The translations under genes and the position numbers were made by a program. From Fulvivirga ulvae (GTDB lineage: Bacteria > Bacteroidota > Bacteroidia > Cytophagales > Cyclobacteriaceae): 64,000 nt of DNA. The DNA lies in NCBI RefSeq assembly GCF_021389975.1, contig NZ_CP089981.1, positions 5,109,501-5,173,500 on the forward strand, given 5' to 3'. Positions 51,771-61,269 of this stretch are shown in pieces. Within the stretch, counting starts at the first letter, position 1. Each line of letters opens with the position of its first letter. A model generated the notes under the pieces. That model worked only from the letters and a program-made list of their open reading frames with translations, was not told the origin of the DNA and ran no database searches.

Positions 51771-53762
51771 ATGGATAAAGAGAAGGATATAAAGGAATTG
51801 GAAAACATCAATACTGATAATCAGGAAGTAGAAGAAAATACTGATGAGGTGAAGAATCAGGAAAGTTCTCAGGAAAACGAGAAAGTGACGGATACCACTG
51901 GTCAGCAAGAAGAGAACACTACTGAAGATAATCAGGAGCCCATAAAAAATCAGGAGGAAATCGTTAATGAATCTTCGGAAAAGGTCAATGCGAAAGATGA
52001 TGAGCATGATCATGATGAAGAACATGACGACGATGATGATGACGATGAGCATGTAGACTATTCCAACTATTCCAAGGAAGAACTTGTGGAGTTGATTAAG
52101 AGTCTGGCCAAAGATGATAATGTCCAGAAAGCAGATCGTGTTGTGCGGGAAATAAAGCCTTTATTTGATGATATAAGGGAAGGTGAAAGAAAAGAGGCCC
52201 TGGATAAATTCATTGCTGATGGTGGCGAAGAGGTCGATTTTGAGTTTAAGTATGATGAATTAGCCAATCGTTTTGATGCTAACTATAAGCTGATAAGAGA
52301 CAGGAAATCAGCTTTTGTAAAAGAAAAGGAGCAGCAGAAAGAGGTTAATCTTAAAAGGAAGCAGGAAATACTTGAAAAACTGCGTGAGTTTGTAGACTCT
52401 GAGGAAACTAATATTAGTTTTAACTCCTTTAAGGACCTGCAAAACGAGTGGAAAAATATAGGGCCAATCCCCGGTGCCCAGGCCAAAACACTATGGGCAA
52501 ATTACAATGCCCTTGTTGACCGGTTTTATGATAACCGAAGTATATATTTTGAGCTTAAAGAGCTTGACAGAAGAAAGAACCTCGAATCAAAACTGGAGCT
52601 TTGTGAGCGTGCCGAAAAACTTGCAGGCCATGAAAATCTCAAAGAGGCCATCAAAGAACTTAATGAGCTTCATGATGATTTTAAGCATGTTGGCCCTGTC
52701 CCCAAAGAAGAACAGGAAGCATTATGGCAGCGATTTAAATCGGCATCTGATGAAGTTTATGCCAGGAGAAAGGAGTTTGTAGAACTACTGAAATCTGAGC
52801 TGGAAGAAAACCTGAAAGTAAAAGAACAACTGGCAGAAGAGGTTCAGCCTTTTACGGAGTTTGATTCTGACAGGATCAAAGAGTGGAACCAGAAAACCAA
52901 GGAGATACTTGAGGTACAGAAAAGATGGGAAGCAGTAGGCGGTTTACCCCGAGCTAAAGCCAAGGCAGTAAACAAGAAATTCTGGGGTACATTTAAAACT
53001 TTCTTCAATAACAAAAGTGCCTTCTTTAAAAAGCTGGACGCACAAAGAGAGGGTAACCTGGAAAAGAAAAAGGAACTTGTACAACATGCCCTTGAAATAA
53101 AGGACAGCACTGACTGGCAAAAAACAGCTGAGGAGTTTAAAAAACTTCAAAGACAGTGGAAGGAAATAGGACCAGTGCCGGAAAAGCAAAGAGAGTCTGT
53201 CTATAAAGAATTTAAAGAAGCGGCTGACCATTTCTTTAACAATAAAAGATCCAAAAACAGCGAGGTAGAGAAGGAGTTTGAGGAGAACCTTAAAAAGAAG
53301 GAAGATATCTGTAATCAAATAGAGCAATTGGCTAAAGATAGCCCGGAGGACCTGGAAAGACTTCGCGATTTACAAGATGAGTATCTTGACATCGGATTTG
53401 TACCCAGAAACAGCATTTCAAAGATCAAGAGCCGTTACTCCGAGGTTGTTGATAAGTTTATCAACAATATGGAAGGCATCTCTAATGAAGACCGCCAGGC
53501 AATACGGATTGAAAACCAGGTTAACAGAATATTGAGCGGGCCTAATGCTGATCAAAAAATCTACAGAAAAGAACAAGCGATCAAAAAGCAGATCAGTAAG
53601 GTTGAACATGACATCTCCCTATGGAAAAATAACCTTGAATTTTTTGCAGATTCAAAAACAGCAGACAAATTAAAAGATGAATTTAGCCAAAAAATTAAAG
53701 CTGCAACTAATGAATTAAAGAACCTTAAACAGCAATTAAGGATCATTAGAACAGCATCTTAA
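51771..53762 (+). CDS. DUF349 repeat protein with acidic N terminus
   Basis: A 663-residue cytoplasmic protein. Residues 1-105 are disordered and very acidic, with an Asp/Glu/His block (HDHDEEHDDDDDDDEH). Residues about 130-590 hold at least five DUF349 three-helix repeats (NEWKNIGPIPGAQAKTLW, HDDFKHVGPVPKEEQEALW, KRWEAVGGLPRAKAKAVN, RQWKEIGPVPEKQRESVY, DEYLDIGFVPRNSISK). A coiled-coil tail follows. The role is unknown; the family is widespread in Bacteroidota. A T-run without stem follows the stop. Confidence 0.9.
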   Translation: MDKEKDIKELENINTDNQEVEENTDEVKNQESSQENEKVTDTTGQQEENTTEDNQEPIKNQEEIVNESSEKVNAKDDEHDHDEEHDDDDDDDEHVDYSNYSKEELVELIKSLAKDDNVQKADRVVREIKPLFDDIREGERKEALDKFIADGGEEVDFEFKYDELANRFDANYKLIRDRKSAFVKEKEQQKEVNLKRKQEILEKLREFVDSEETNISFNSFKDLQNEWKNIGPIPGAQAKTLWANYNALVDRFYDNRSIYFELKELDRRKNLESKLELCERAEKLAGHENLKEAIKELNELHDDFKHVGPVPKEEQEALWQRFKSASDEVYARRKEFVELLKSELEENLKVKEQLAEEVQPFTEFDSDRIKEWNQKTKEILEVQKRWEAVGGLPRAKAKAVNKKFWGTFKTFFNNKSAFFKKLDAQREGNLEKKKELVQHALEIKDSTDWQKTAEEFKKLQRQWKEIGPVPEKQRESVYKEFKEAADHFFNNKRSKNSEVEKEFEENLKKKEDICNQIEQLAKDSPEDLERLRDLQDEYLDIGFVPRNSISKIKSRYSEVVDKFINNMEGISNEDRQAIRIENQVNRILSGPNADQKIYRKEQAIKKQISKVEHDISLWKNNLEFFADSKTADKLKDEFSQKIKAATNELKNLKQQLRIIRTAS

Positions 53763-53791
53763 TTTTTTTTGAATTTTTTTCTTTCGAAAAT

Positions 53792-53821
53792 TTGTATTTA
53801 AAAATCCGTACATTACATTTG
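53792..53821 (+). promoter_or_regulatory. promoter of tRNA-Thr
   Basis: TTG (53792-53794), a 19-base spacer and TACATTTG (53814-53821) match the Bacteroidota consensus exactly. Initiation near 53828 leaves about 60 bases of 5' precursor. Confidence 0.8.
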
Positions 53822-53887
53822 CAATCCCTTACGACAACAACCGCTCAGAAAGTGAGCGGAGGAAGGGGAAAAATAAGGAAATTAGAA

Positions 53888-53961
53888 GCCTCCATAGCTC
53901 AGCTGGCCAGAGCAACTGACTTGTAATCAGTAGGTCGTTGGTTCGAATCCGACTGGGGGCT
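53888..53961 (+). tRNA. tRNA-Thr (anticodon TGT)
   Basis: 74 bases folding as a full cloverleaf: acceptor stem GCCTCCA with TGGGGGC (one G-U), D arm AGCTCAGCTGGCCAGAGC, anticodon stem ACTGA/TCAGT with loop CTTGTAA, and T arm GTTGG-TTCGAAT-CCGAC. The discriminator is T and CCA is not encoded. Confidence 0.95.
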
Positions 53962-53971
53962 CTGAAAATAA

Positions 53972-54003
53972 AAAGCCACTTAATCTTAGATTGAGTGGCT
54001 TTA
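53972..54003 (+). terminator. terminator after tRNA-Thr
   Basis: AAAGCCACTtaatc-TTA-gattgAGTGGCTTT: a long stem with mixed inner pairs, starting 11 bases after the tRNA. Confidence 0.75.
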
Positions 54004-54477
54004 TTGTTTAAAATTAAAGATAAAATCAGAGAGATTTTTTGTAACTCAATTATTTTCAACCAGCCCCGGTTACTTCTCCCTGATTAAAATGATGAAGCAT
54101 CAAAAATCACTAAAGTTTAATAGCTTCTGACCCCATATTTTTACCAGAAAATAGAGCAGTTGTATAAGTCCAAAAGTATTTTTTTGTCTTAGCACCGGTA
54201 ATACGGAATGGCTCATTTTTATAACTATTTAATTTCTAATATTTAACTATTATTCATTTTTCAACATGCAGTTTAAAAGTCCTTTTAATTTGCATCTACT
54301 GATGTGCATGGATAAAATATTTGAAAAATAGCGATTTAAGTTAGACTGTCCTGTAGGGACGCCTTAATAGCATTGGAGGGGTTTAGAAGAACGAAAAGCA
54401 AATCTGTGCCATAGGAAAGCCAAGCCATAAAATACAATACTATTTTGCACACATACAGGTATTGGGATGTAAGACCC
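54004..54477. other. intergenic region without gene
   Basis: 474 AT-rich bases between the tRNA terminator and the repeat copy at 54478. No ORF, RNA or clear promoter was seen. Confidence 0.4.
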
Positions 54478-54580
54478 TGTTCACCATTTGCAGATCACCT
54501 GTTTACCGCTTACCGAACACTACTGATTACCAAAGCTGTCACATAATCGAAAAATAGTTCATTACTGCTATTGTCGGTTG
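54478..54580 (+). repeat. TTCACC-type dispersed repeat, copy 1
   Basis: About 100 bases of degenerate TTCACC/TTACC text shared with 58331-58415: TGTTCACC, CCGAACAC, CTGATTACCA and CTATTGTCG-like blocks in the same order. Its right end runs into the 3' end of the TonB receptor gene. Confidence 0.5.
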
Positions 54581-56871
54581 TCTACTGAATACCGGATTTC
54601 CAAACTCCCATAAAAATTCCTTGGTAAACCAGGATAGTAGTACCTGGGAGCCGAACCTCCGAACCCGACTGCATTCACTAATACCATGGATGCATAGTGT
54701 TCGTCAAGCAGGTTATTGATGCCTGCGCTAGCATCGAATTCGAAGTTTTTAAAAATATGACGCTGATAGCCAATTTTAAGGTTTACCAGAGAGTAGCTGT
54801 CGCTATACAGACTATTAGCGTCATTTAGAGGAATGTTGCCGGTGTATTGATAGTTACTGTAAAGATAGATGCCTGACTCGGAATTTAAGTCAACACCAAA
54901 ATTAACTGTACGAGAAGGCACACCAGTGAGATCATTGCCGGAATAATTCTTTTCTTCACTGGTAAACTTATCAAATCTATAGTTCATGAAAGTTGCTGAT
55001 AAAAATGGCCTGCTTGACCATGAGGAGTTTTTGAGAATGTCCATTTGCATAATGACCTCCAAGCCTTCATGCAAGGTTCTCCCAGCATTTATGCCTACAT
55101 AGGTGTCAGGGCCTGTTCTCTGTGCCACCAGGAGGTTGTCAATATCCATGCGGTATATGGAAATTTCAGTATACAGCCTGTTGTTTAGCCAGGAGTTTTT
55201 ACTGCCGATCTCATAGTTCCAGCCAGTTTCTGGTTGAATGTTGGTATTTGTACTCCCTTCCGGTGTAAGAGTTTCGGCAACACTGGGAGGAGAGAAGCCG
55301 TGACTAACGGAAGCATATGCACTGTGCTCGTCTTTAATTTGGTAAACTACACCTGCCCTTGGTGACCAGATGGTGGCGAAATCATAAGATCCCGATTGAT
55401 TGATACTATCTGCGTAATAGTCATCCAGTTTAAAGGTCGTTTTGTTACTGTTAAGCCCTGCCTGAAAAGAAAGCTTTTGAGTGAGTTTCCAGTTGATCTG
55501 GGCAAAGAGATTGTAATAATACCGGTGCTCCTCATTGTCACTGAGGATGTTTCCCGGTATGCTGCCTGAACCGGGATTCTGTTCATAAAGGTTTTCATAC
55601 GTTGACCACTGGTACCAGTCGGTGAAGTATTCAAAGCCACCGCTCCAGGTCATTTTCCTTTGAAGCACATCTGTACTCCATATCAACCGCGATCTTAAAC
55701 CAGTGGCTATGGAGTTCTCCCGAAGAATGTCAAAAGGCCTTGGTTCATCAGCATCCCGAAAGGTTAAAAATGTACTTGTAATACTTTCAAGATTGTTGGT
55801 GATTTGATATTGATAGGAGATACCCAGATTAGCTTTGTTGTAAGCTTCATACCCACGCGACTGGTGCCAGGTATAGGCAGCGGAAGAAGGAGAGGTGTTG
55901 AAAGTTTCTTCATTGACAGAGCTTGGAATGTATGCTTTCAGGTGAGTGTAAAGGCCTAAAACAGAAATAGCGGTTTTCTCATTTGGGGCGATTTTGGAAG
56001 TGAAAATAAATGATTGTCTGTCATACTCACTGTTTTGCCGGTAGCCATCAGTATGTATATCGGCATAGGTAAGGTTAAGTTGGTTCCGTTCACCATTTAT
56101 GGCTGCCGAGGCTGTTGTCCTCCTAAGCCCGTATGAGCCCACAGTACTTTTTGCAGATAAACCACTTTCATCCGTTACCTGCGAAGTCAGGTTAATTGTA
56201 CCACCCAACCCTGCACCATATACACTGGAGTTAGGCCCTTTGATAACTTCTATACGTTGGATAGCAGCCAGATCGATGTCTTCAATTGTAGTTTCTCCTT
56301 CGCCTGATGTCAGAGGGATGTCATCAAAATAGGCACGGACTTTATTGGTGCCATAGGGTGTGCGGGCGCCGATACCACGAATGGTGATCCTGTTAGTATT
56401 CAGGCTTCCTGAGTGCATATAAACACCGGGCAGGCGATTAAGGGCAGGAGTCACAGTTGTTTCATCATTGCGATGAAGCTGTTTACGGGTAATGAGATTG
56501 ACCGCGCCGGGAACTTCTCTATGGGCCTCATTGATCTGAGAAGCTTTGACAATTACTTCCTGTAGGTTAGTCTCTGATGGTTCTAACCTCAGTTTGACGA
56601 AATCACCGGCTTTTGCATAGACGTTTTCAGAAGTGTACCCCAGATGGGATACGTTAAGGTAAACAGGGTTACTGTGAGGTGCTTTTAGACTGAAATATCC
56701 CTGATCATTGGTGACTGTACCGGTGCTATCTTCTAAAATGATAACTGACACATTGTATAAAGGCTCACTGTGGGCAGCATCTACTACCTGACCTGTAATC
56801 GTCTGTCCATATAACCACTGGTAAAGTGCCGGTATTATAAAAAATACACTTGTTACTATAAATTGCCTCAT
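54568..56871 (-). CDS. TonB-dependent outer-membrane receptor
   Basis: A 767-residue receptor. Signal peptide 1-23, then a carboxypeptidase-regulatory-like domain (about 24-105: TGQVVDAAHSEPLYNVSVII), plug domain (VPGAVNLITRKQLHRNDETT, GVYMHSGSLNTNRITIRGIG, IEVIKGPNSSVYGAGLGGTI), and the 22-strand barrel ending in NFYGSLEIRYSVDNRQ. No SusD partner is adjacent, so it is more likely a siderophore, vitamin or metal-chelate receptor than a SusC protein. Confidence 0.93.
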   Translation of the reverse strand: MRQFIVTSVFFIIPALYQWLYGQTITGQVVDAAHSEPLYNVSVIILEDSTGTVTNDQGYFSLKAPHSNPVYLNVSHLGYTSENVYAKAGDFVKLRLEPSETNLQEVIVKASQINEAHREVPGAVNLITRKQLHRNDETTVTPALNRLPGVYMHSGSLNTNRITIRGIGARTPYGTNKVRAYFDDIPLTSGEGETTIEDIDLAAIQRIEVIKGPNSSVYGAGLGGTINLTSQVTDESGLSAKSTVGSYGLRRTTASAAINGERNQLNLTYADIHTDGYRQNSEYDRQSFIFTSKIAPNEKTAISVLGLYTHLKAYIPSSVNEETFNTSPSSAAYTWHQSRGYEAYNKANLGISYQYQITNNLESITSTFLTFRDADEPRPFDILRENSIATGLRSRLIWSTDVLQRKMTWSGGFEYFTDWYQWSTYENLYEQNPGSGSIPGNILSDNEEHRYYYNLFAQINWKLTQKLSFQAGLNSNKTTFKLDDYYADSINQSGSYDFATIWSPRAGVVYQIKDEHSAYASVSHGFSPPSVAETLTPEGSTNTNIQPETGWNYEIGSKNSWLNNRLYTEISIYRMDIDNLLVAQRTGPDTYVGINAGRTLHEGLEVIMQMDILKNSSWSSRPFLSATFMNYRFDKFTSEEKNYSGNDLTGVPSRTVNFGVDLNSESGIYLYSNYQYTGNIPLNDANSLYSDSYSLVNLKIGYQRHIFKNFEFDASAGINNLLDEHYASMVLVNAVGFGGSAPRYYYPGLPRNFYGSLEIRYSVDNRQ

Positions 56872-57244
56872 ATTTTATTCTAAGGTAGCCTGATTTGAGA
56901 ATTAAAAAAACTAATACGCGACCCCCCTTATCAACATAAAAAGCATCTGAAGGTTATACATGGTCTTGCATGTGCTGAGGGAATGTAAGAGGTTAGATAA
57001 AGTCCAAAATCGGAAGACCGGAGGTCGAAGTGAACTTTCATTATGGCTGGAGTTATCAGTGAACGGTAAGGGGTGACCCGGGTGAACGAGATGGTTCATT
57101 TTTTCCTCGACAGATGGCCGGTTTTTTACACAACATTGATTTTCGGCCAGCTCTTACGGTCCTGTTTTAAGGTTTGAAACACGGTATTTTATTTGCGGCA
57201 TATCCTTAATAGAATAAGTGATCATTTTTAAAAAAAAATCAACA
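56872..57244. other. spacer between the TonB receptor and SDR genes
   Basis: 373 bases, divergent promoters expected. A degenerate TTCACC-like stretch lies at about 57035-57085 on the minus strand. On the minus strand TTG-N18-TAGTTTTT precedes the receptor gene, one base short of consensus. No gene seen. Confidence 0.4.
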
Positions 57245-58273
57245 ATGGTACAGTTATCACGATTAAACAAGTTCGTAATTGGTGGTGCAGCAGTAGGAGG
57301 TATACTGTTGACACGAATGCTCATAAAGGCTGCTACAAAGTATAATTTAAAGGATAAAGTGGTGTTGATCACCGGAGGTTCCCGCGGGTTAGGGATAGTA
57401 ATGGCCAGACAATTGGCGGAAAAAGGAGCAAAGGTAGTGGTATGCGCAAGGGATGAGGAAGAACTGAGTGCCGCAGCACACGAGCTGTCTACCATTACCC
57501 AAAATTATTTGGCCATACCCTGTGACATTACTGATAAGGAGCAGATAAGAACAATGATAGATGAAACAGAAAGCATCATGGGACCTGTAGACGTACTCAT
57601 CAACAATGCAGGTATTATCCAGGTTGGGCCAATGGAAACCATGACAGAGCAGGATTTTGAAAATGCTATGAAAGTTCACTTCTGGGGGCCTTTTTATGTG
57701 ATGAAAGAAGTGTTGCCCGGCATGAAAAAGAGGAAGGGAGGCCGCGTTGTCAATATTGTTTCTATTGGAGGTAAAGTCAGCTTTCCACATTTGTTGCCCT
57801 ATAATGCCAGTAAATACGCACTTGCAGGTCTGTCCGAAGGAATGACGGCAGAATTGAAAAAGGATAAAATAAGGATCACCACCGTGTACCCCGGATTAAT
57901 GAGAACGGGAAGTCCAAGAAATATCGATGTGAAAGGACGCCATGAAGAGGAATATGCATGGTTCAAAATCTCTGATTCTTTACCTGTTGTGTCTATGAGT
58001 GCAGAAAAGGCGGCTAGCCAAATTATTAAAGCACTTGAGAATGGTGACAGCTCCTTAACGCTCGGCTTCCCTGCAAAATTAGCAGAAGCTATTCATGGCA
58101 TTGCGCCCAATCTGACCATTTCAGCCTTTGAGGCGGTGAACAGGCTACTTCCCGGGACGAGGGGAGCCAGTAAAAAGTCTAAAAAGGGCTATGAAAGTGA
58201 CACCAGGCTATCTCAGTCTGTACTAACAAGGAAAACAGAAAAAGCCGAAATAGAAAACAATGAGTTGCCATAA
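57245..58273 (+). CDS. short-chain dehydrogenase/reductase
   Basis: A 342-residue SDR. Residues 1-30 include a hydrophobic segment (FVIGGAAVGGILLTRMLIKA), a possible membrane anchor. The NAD(P) site is LITGGSRGLGIVMARQL; NNAG follows, then catalytic S in VNIVSIGGKVSFP, Y and K in YNASKYALAG. The C-terminal 100 residues extend past the core. The start is ATG 57245, chosen over a GTG 27 bases upstream. Substrate unknown. Confidence 0.9.
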   Translation: MVQLSRLNKFVIGGAAVGGILLTRMLIKAATKYNLKDKVVLITGGSRGLGIVMARQLAEKGAKVVVCARDEEELSAAAHELSTITQNYLAIPCDITDKEQIRTMIDETESIMGPVDVLINNAGIIQVGPMETMTEQDFENAMKVHFWGPFYVMKEVLPGMKKRKGGRVVNIVSIGGKVSFPHLLPYNASKYALAGLSEGMTAELKKDKIRITTVYPGLMRTGSPRNIDVKGRHEEEYAWFKISDSLPVVSMSAEKAASQIIKALENGDSSLTLGFPAKLAEAIHGIAPNLTISAFEAVNRLLPGTRGASKKSKKGYESDTRLSQSVLTRKTEKAEIENNELP

Positions 58274-58276
58274 GTA

Positions 58277-58313
58277 AAAGGCTTCAGGAGTTCTCAGAGC
58301 TTCGGGAGCCTTT
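58277..58313 (+). terminator. possible terminator after the SDR gene
   Basis: AAAGGCT (58277-58283) pairs with AGCCTTT (58307-58313) around a 23-base loop; only a short T-run follows. Confidence 0.4.
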
Positions 58314-58330
58314 ACAATTAATAATTCACT

Positions 58331-58415
58331 TGTTCACCGGTTAGTGTACCGTTCACTTTCACACCGAACACTGATTACCATGTCCATTAAGTGGCGTTCA
58401 CTATTATTGTCGCAG
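58331..58415 (+). repeat. TTCACC-type dispersed repeat, copy 2
   Basis: Second copy of the 54478 repeat: TGTTCACC, ACCGTTCAC, ACACCGAACACTGATTACCA, then GTTCACTATTATTGTCG. It sits in the 348-base gap before the PIG-L gene; the rest of the gap (to 58621) shows nothing else. Confidence 0.5.
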
Positions 58416-58621
58416 TTCCATATTTAAAACCATCACTCAAAACAGGAGCCGCTCCTGTAATTTTTGGTCTTTTTCTTGAAATGTTCTCTAAACCTTTAAT
58501 CTTTGCAGCCGTTAGCGTTAATGTTTTCAATATGCTAATAAATTGCTAGCTATCGCATTTGTACATGTACCTTTAAAACCTTGCAGGGTGTTGGGGTGTG
58601 TGCATTCAATAAAGAAAGTTT

Positions 58622-61117
58622 ATGAGAAAAATGTACCTGCTATTGTTGCTCTGTGTGGTATTTACTGCCGAGGCTCAGAGACCGGAAAAGCCAAATGCTG
58701 CTGATATTTTGCTTGAGCTGAAAAAACTTAATTTTTTAGGTAATGCTCTGTATGTAGCGGCGCACCCTGATGACGAAAACACTAGATTAATATCTTATCT
58801 CTCCAATGAAAGGCTTGCCAATACCGCATATTTATCTCTTACCCGTGGAGACGGTGGACAGAACCTTGTGGGTCCGGAAATAAGGGAGGCTTTGGGGGTG
58901 ATAAGGACCCAGGAGTTACTTGCAGCCAGACGCATTGATGGGGGGCAACAGTACTTTTCGAGAGCCAATGATTTTGGTTATTCAAAGTCTGCCGATGAAA
59001 CGCAGGAAATATGGAATAGGGAACAGGTACTTTCAGATGTGGTGTGGGTTTACAGAAACTTTCGTCCGGATATAATAATTACCCGTTTCCCTCCGGATGA
59101 AAGGGCCGGTCATGGACATCATACCACTTCGGCCATTATGGCGGAAGAGGCCATGGCCCTCGCTGGCGCTAAGGGCAAGTATCCGGATCAGCTTAAACAT
59201 GTAAGCACATGGGAACCCAAAAGACTCTACATGAATACCGGCAGGTGGTGGAGTCCTGAAATTAACTCGGAAACCCCCGGAGTACTTACAATTGATGTGG
59301 GAGGTTATAATGCATTGCTTGGTAAGTCCTACACCGAAATAGCAGCATTGAGCAGAAGTCAGCACAAAAGCCAGGGGTTTGGCTCAAGCGGTAGCAGAGG
59401 TGAGCAATTAGAATTTCTGGAGTACATGGCGGGAGATAAGGCCGAGAAAGATATATTTGAAGGCATTGATACTTCATGGAAGAGGGTAAAAGGAGGAGAA
59501 AAGATCGGTACGATTGTAGAGAAAGCTATAGCTGCTTATGACCCTGCCCATCCGGCTTTGATCATGCCTTATTTGCTGGAGGCAAGAGGTGAGATATCAA
59601 GACTTAAAGATGAATACTGGAAGGTGTTAAAACTTAAGCAGGTTGATGAATTAATCAAATCAGTGACGGGTTTGTTTCTGGAAGTTGTGGCGGGTGACTA
59701 TTCTGTAACACCGGGTGATCAGATTGCGCTGACCGTTGAGGTTATCAATCGATCTGGTTTTTCTGTAAAATTAAAGCAAGTAAAATACAACGCACTTGCA
59801 GATACGATCGCCAATTTGGAATTGACGGAAAATAAAGACATTACTTTCAAAACTGCACTTAATATTCCTGAGGACAGGGAGTACTCCAAACCATACTGGC
59901 TACGCCAACCGGGGACTTTAGGTACTTATAAAGTAGATGATCAGCATTTGATTGGGCAACCTGAAAATGATCCGGCCATCCCTGTAAAGTTTGTTCTGGA
60001 AATAGGAGGGCAGGAGATAGTTTACACTACACCGGTTGTTTATAAATGGAATGATCCGGTTAAAGGAGAGCAATACAGACCATTTGTGATTACACCTCCT
60101 ATATTTGCCAACATTTCCGAACCCGTATATATTTTTTCAAAAACCGCATCCAAGGAAGTGGAGGTGACCTTAAAAGCAGGCAGGGATGGTGTGGATGGTA
60201 CGGTAAAGTTACAGGTGCCTGAAGGCTGGAAAGCTGAACCTGCAGAACAAAACTACCAGTTGACCTCAAAAGGAGAGGAGAGAAAGTTTCATTTCAGGCT
60301 GACACCCCCTGATAGGCAGAGTATAGGGACGATTAAGGCGGTAATGCTGATGAATGGAAAGACATTTGATAATAGCCTCATCACCATAGATTATGAGCAT
60401 ATCCCTACCCAGTTGCTCATGCCTGAGGCTGAATCCAAAGTGGTAAAGATAGATATCGAAAAGCGTGGTGAACTGGTGGGGTATATTCAGGGAGCAGGTG
60501 ATGCCATACCAGCTGCTTTGAGAGAGATAGGATATGAAGTATGGGAGATGAAAGAGGATGAAGTTACTCCTGAAAATCTTGCAAAGCTGGACGCTGCTAT
60601 ATTAGGAGTACGGGCTTTGAATACCAATGAGCGTATCAATTTCTATATGAATGATCTTCTTGAATATGTAAAGCAGGGGGGAACATTAATTGTCCAGTAC
60701 AATACAAACTTCAGACTGAAAACAGATCATTTTGCACCATACCCTCTCGAATTGTCGCGTGACAGGGTAGCAGATGAAGAAGCGGAGGTGAAAATCCTCG
60801 AGCCAAAGCACCCCGCTATGAGTATTCCTAATAAGATAACGGATAAGGATTTTGACGGCTGGGTGCAGGAGCGGGGTCTTTACTTTCCTGACAAGTGGGA
60901 TGAACAATATACTGCTCTGCTGTCCAGCCATGATAAGGGCGAAAAAGCAAAGGAAGGGGGACTGTTGATCGCTAAGTATGGGGAAGGATATTATATCTAT
61001 ACCGGATATTCATGGTTCAGAGAGCTTCCTGCCGGAGTACCCGGAGCTTACCGGATCTTTGTAAATCTTGTTTCGTTGGGAACAAATTCATCAAAAGCTG
61101 AGGCCAACAAGCCCTGA
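58622..61117 (+). CDS. secreted PIG-L family deacetylase
   Basis: An 831-residue exported protein. Signal peptide 1-19 (YLLLLLCVVFTAEAQ). Residues about 35-240 are a PIG-L/LmbE zinc deacetylase: VAAHPDDENTR (H-DD), LTRGDGGQN, and DERAGHGHHTTSAIMAEEAM (second His ligands). The middle is Ig-like beta (TVEVINRSGFSVKLKQ, then a further NEW-like domain) and the C-terminal 250 residues resemble a ThuA/glutamine-amidotransferase-like fold. It likely removes acetyl groups from sugars. The symporter genes follow after 11 bases. Confidence 0.87.
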   Translation: MRKMYLLLLLCVVFTAEAQRPEKPNAADILLELKKLNFLGNALYVAAHPDDENTRLISYLSNERLANTAYLSLTRGDGGQNLVGPEIREALGVIRTQELLAARRIDGGQQYFSRANDFGYSKSADETQEIWNREQVLSDVVWVYRNFRPDIIITRFPPDERAGHGHHTTSAIMAEEAMALAGAKGKYPDQLKHVSTWEPKRLYMNTGRWWSPEINSETPGVLTIDVGGYNALLGKSYTEIAALSRSQHKSQGFGSSGSRGEQLEFLEYMAGDKAEKDIFEGIDTSWKRVKGGEKIGTIVEKAIAAYDPAHPALIMPYLLEARGEISRLKDEYWKVLKLKQVDELIKSVTGLFLEVVAGDYSVTPGDQIALTVEVINRSGFSVKLKQVKYNALADTIANLELTENKDITFKTALNIPEDREYSKPYWLRQPGTLGTYKVDDQHLIGQPENDPAIPVKFVLEIGGQEIVYTTPVVYKWNDPVKGEQYRPFVITPPIFANISEPVYIFSKTASKEVEVTLKAGRDGVDGTVKLQVPEGWKAEPAEQNYQLTSKGEERKFHFRLTPPDRQSIGTIKAVMLMNGKTFDNSLITIDYEHIPTQLLMPEAESKVVKIDIEKRGELVGYIQGAGDAIPAALREIGYEVWEMKEDEVTPENLAKLDAAILGVRALNTNERINFYMNDLLEYVKQGGTLIVQYNTNFRLKTDHFAPYPLELSRDRVADEEAEVKILEPKHPAMSIPNKITDKDFDGWVQERGLYFPDKWDEQYTALLSSHDKGEKAKEGGLLIAKYGEGYYIYTGYSWFRELPAGVPGAYRIFVNLVSLGTNSSKAEANKP

Positions 61118-61128
61118 TATAAGATATT

Positions 61129-61269
61129 ATGACAGAGCAGAACAAGGACTTAAGCACGGAGGAAAAGCCTCCATACTTTAAAAACTGGAAGGGCTGGTAT
61201 CTTCTCGTGCTGGGCAATCTCGTTTTTTTAATCATACTCTTCTATCTTTTTACCAGCCATTACTCATGA
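61129..61269 (+). CDS. small membrane partner of the symporter
   Basis: A 46-residue protein, polar N terminus (MTEQNKDLSTEEKPPYFKNW), then one TM helix (YLLVLGNLVFLIILFYLF). ATG 61129 follows the PIG-L stop by 11 bases and its TGA overlaps the symporter ATG by 4 bases (ATGA), so it is tightly coupled. Such short proteins often precede SSS transporters in Bacteroidota and may be auxiliary subunits. Confidence 0.8.
   Translation: MTEQNKDLSTEEKPPYFKNWKGWYLLVLGNLVFLIILFYLFTSHYS

Noticed and set aside
53829..54059. Minus-strand ORF over the tRNA-Thr gene
   Set aside because: It is the antisense of the tRNA (SRIRTNDLLITSQLLWPAEL), a well-known false gene.
56911..57099. 62-codon minus-strand ORF upstream of the TonB receptor
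   Set aside because: Lies in a divergent spacer with repeat-like text; composition not protein-like.
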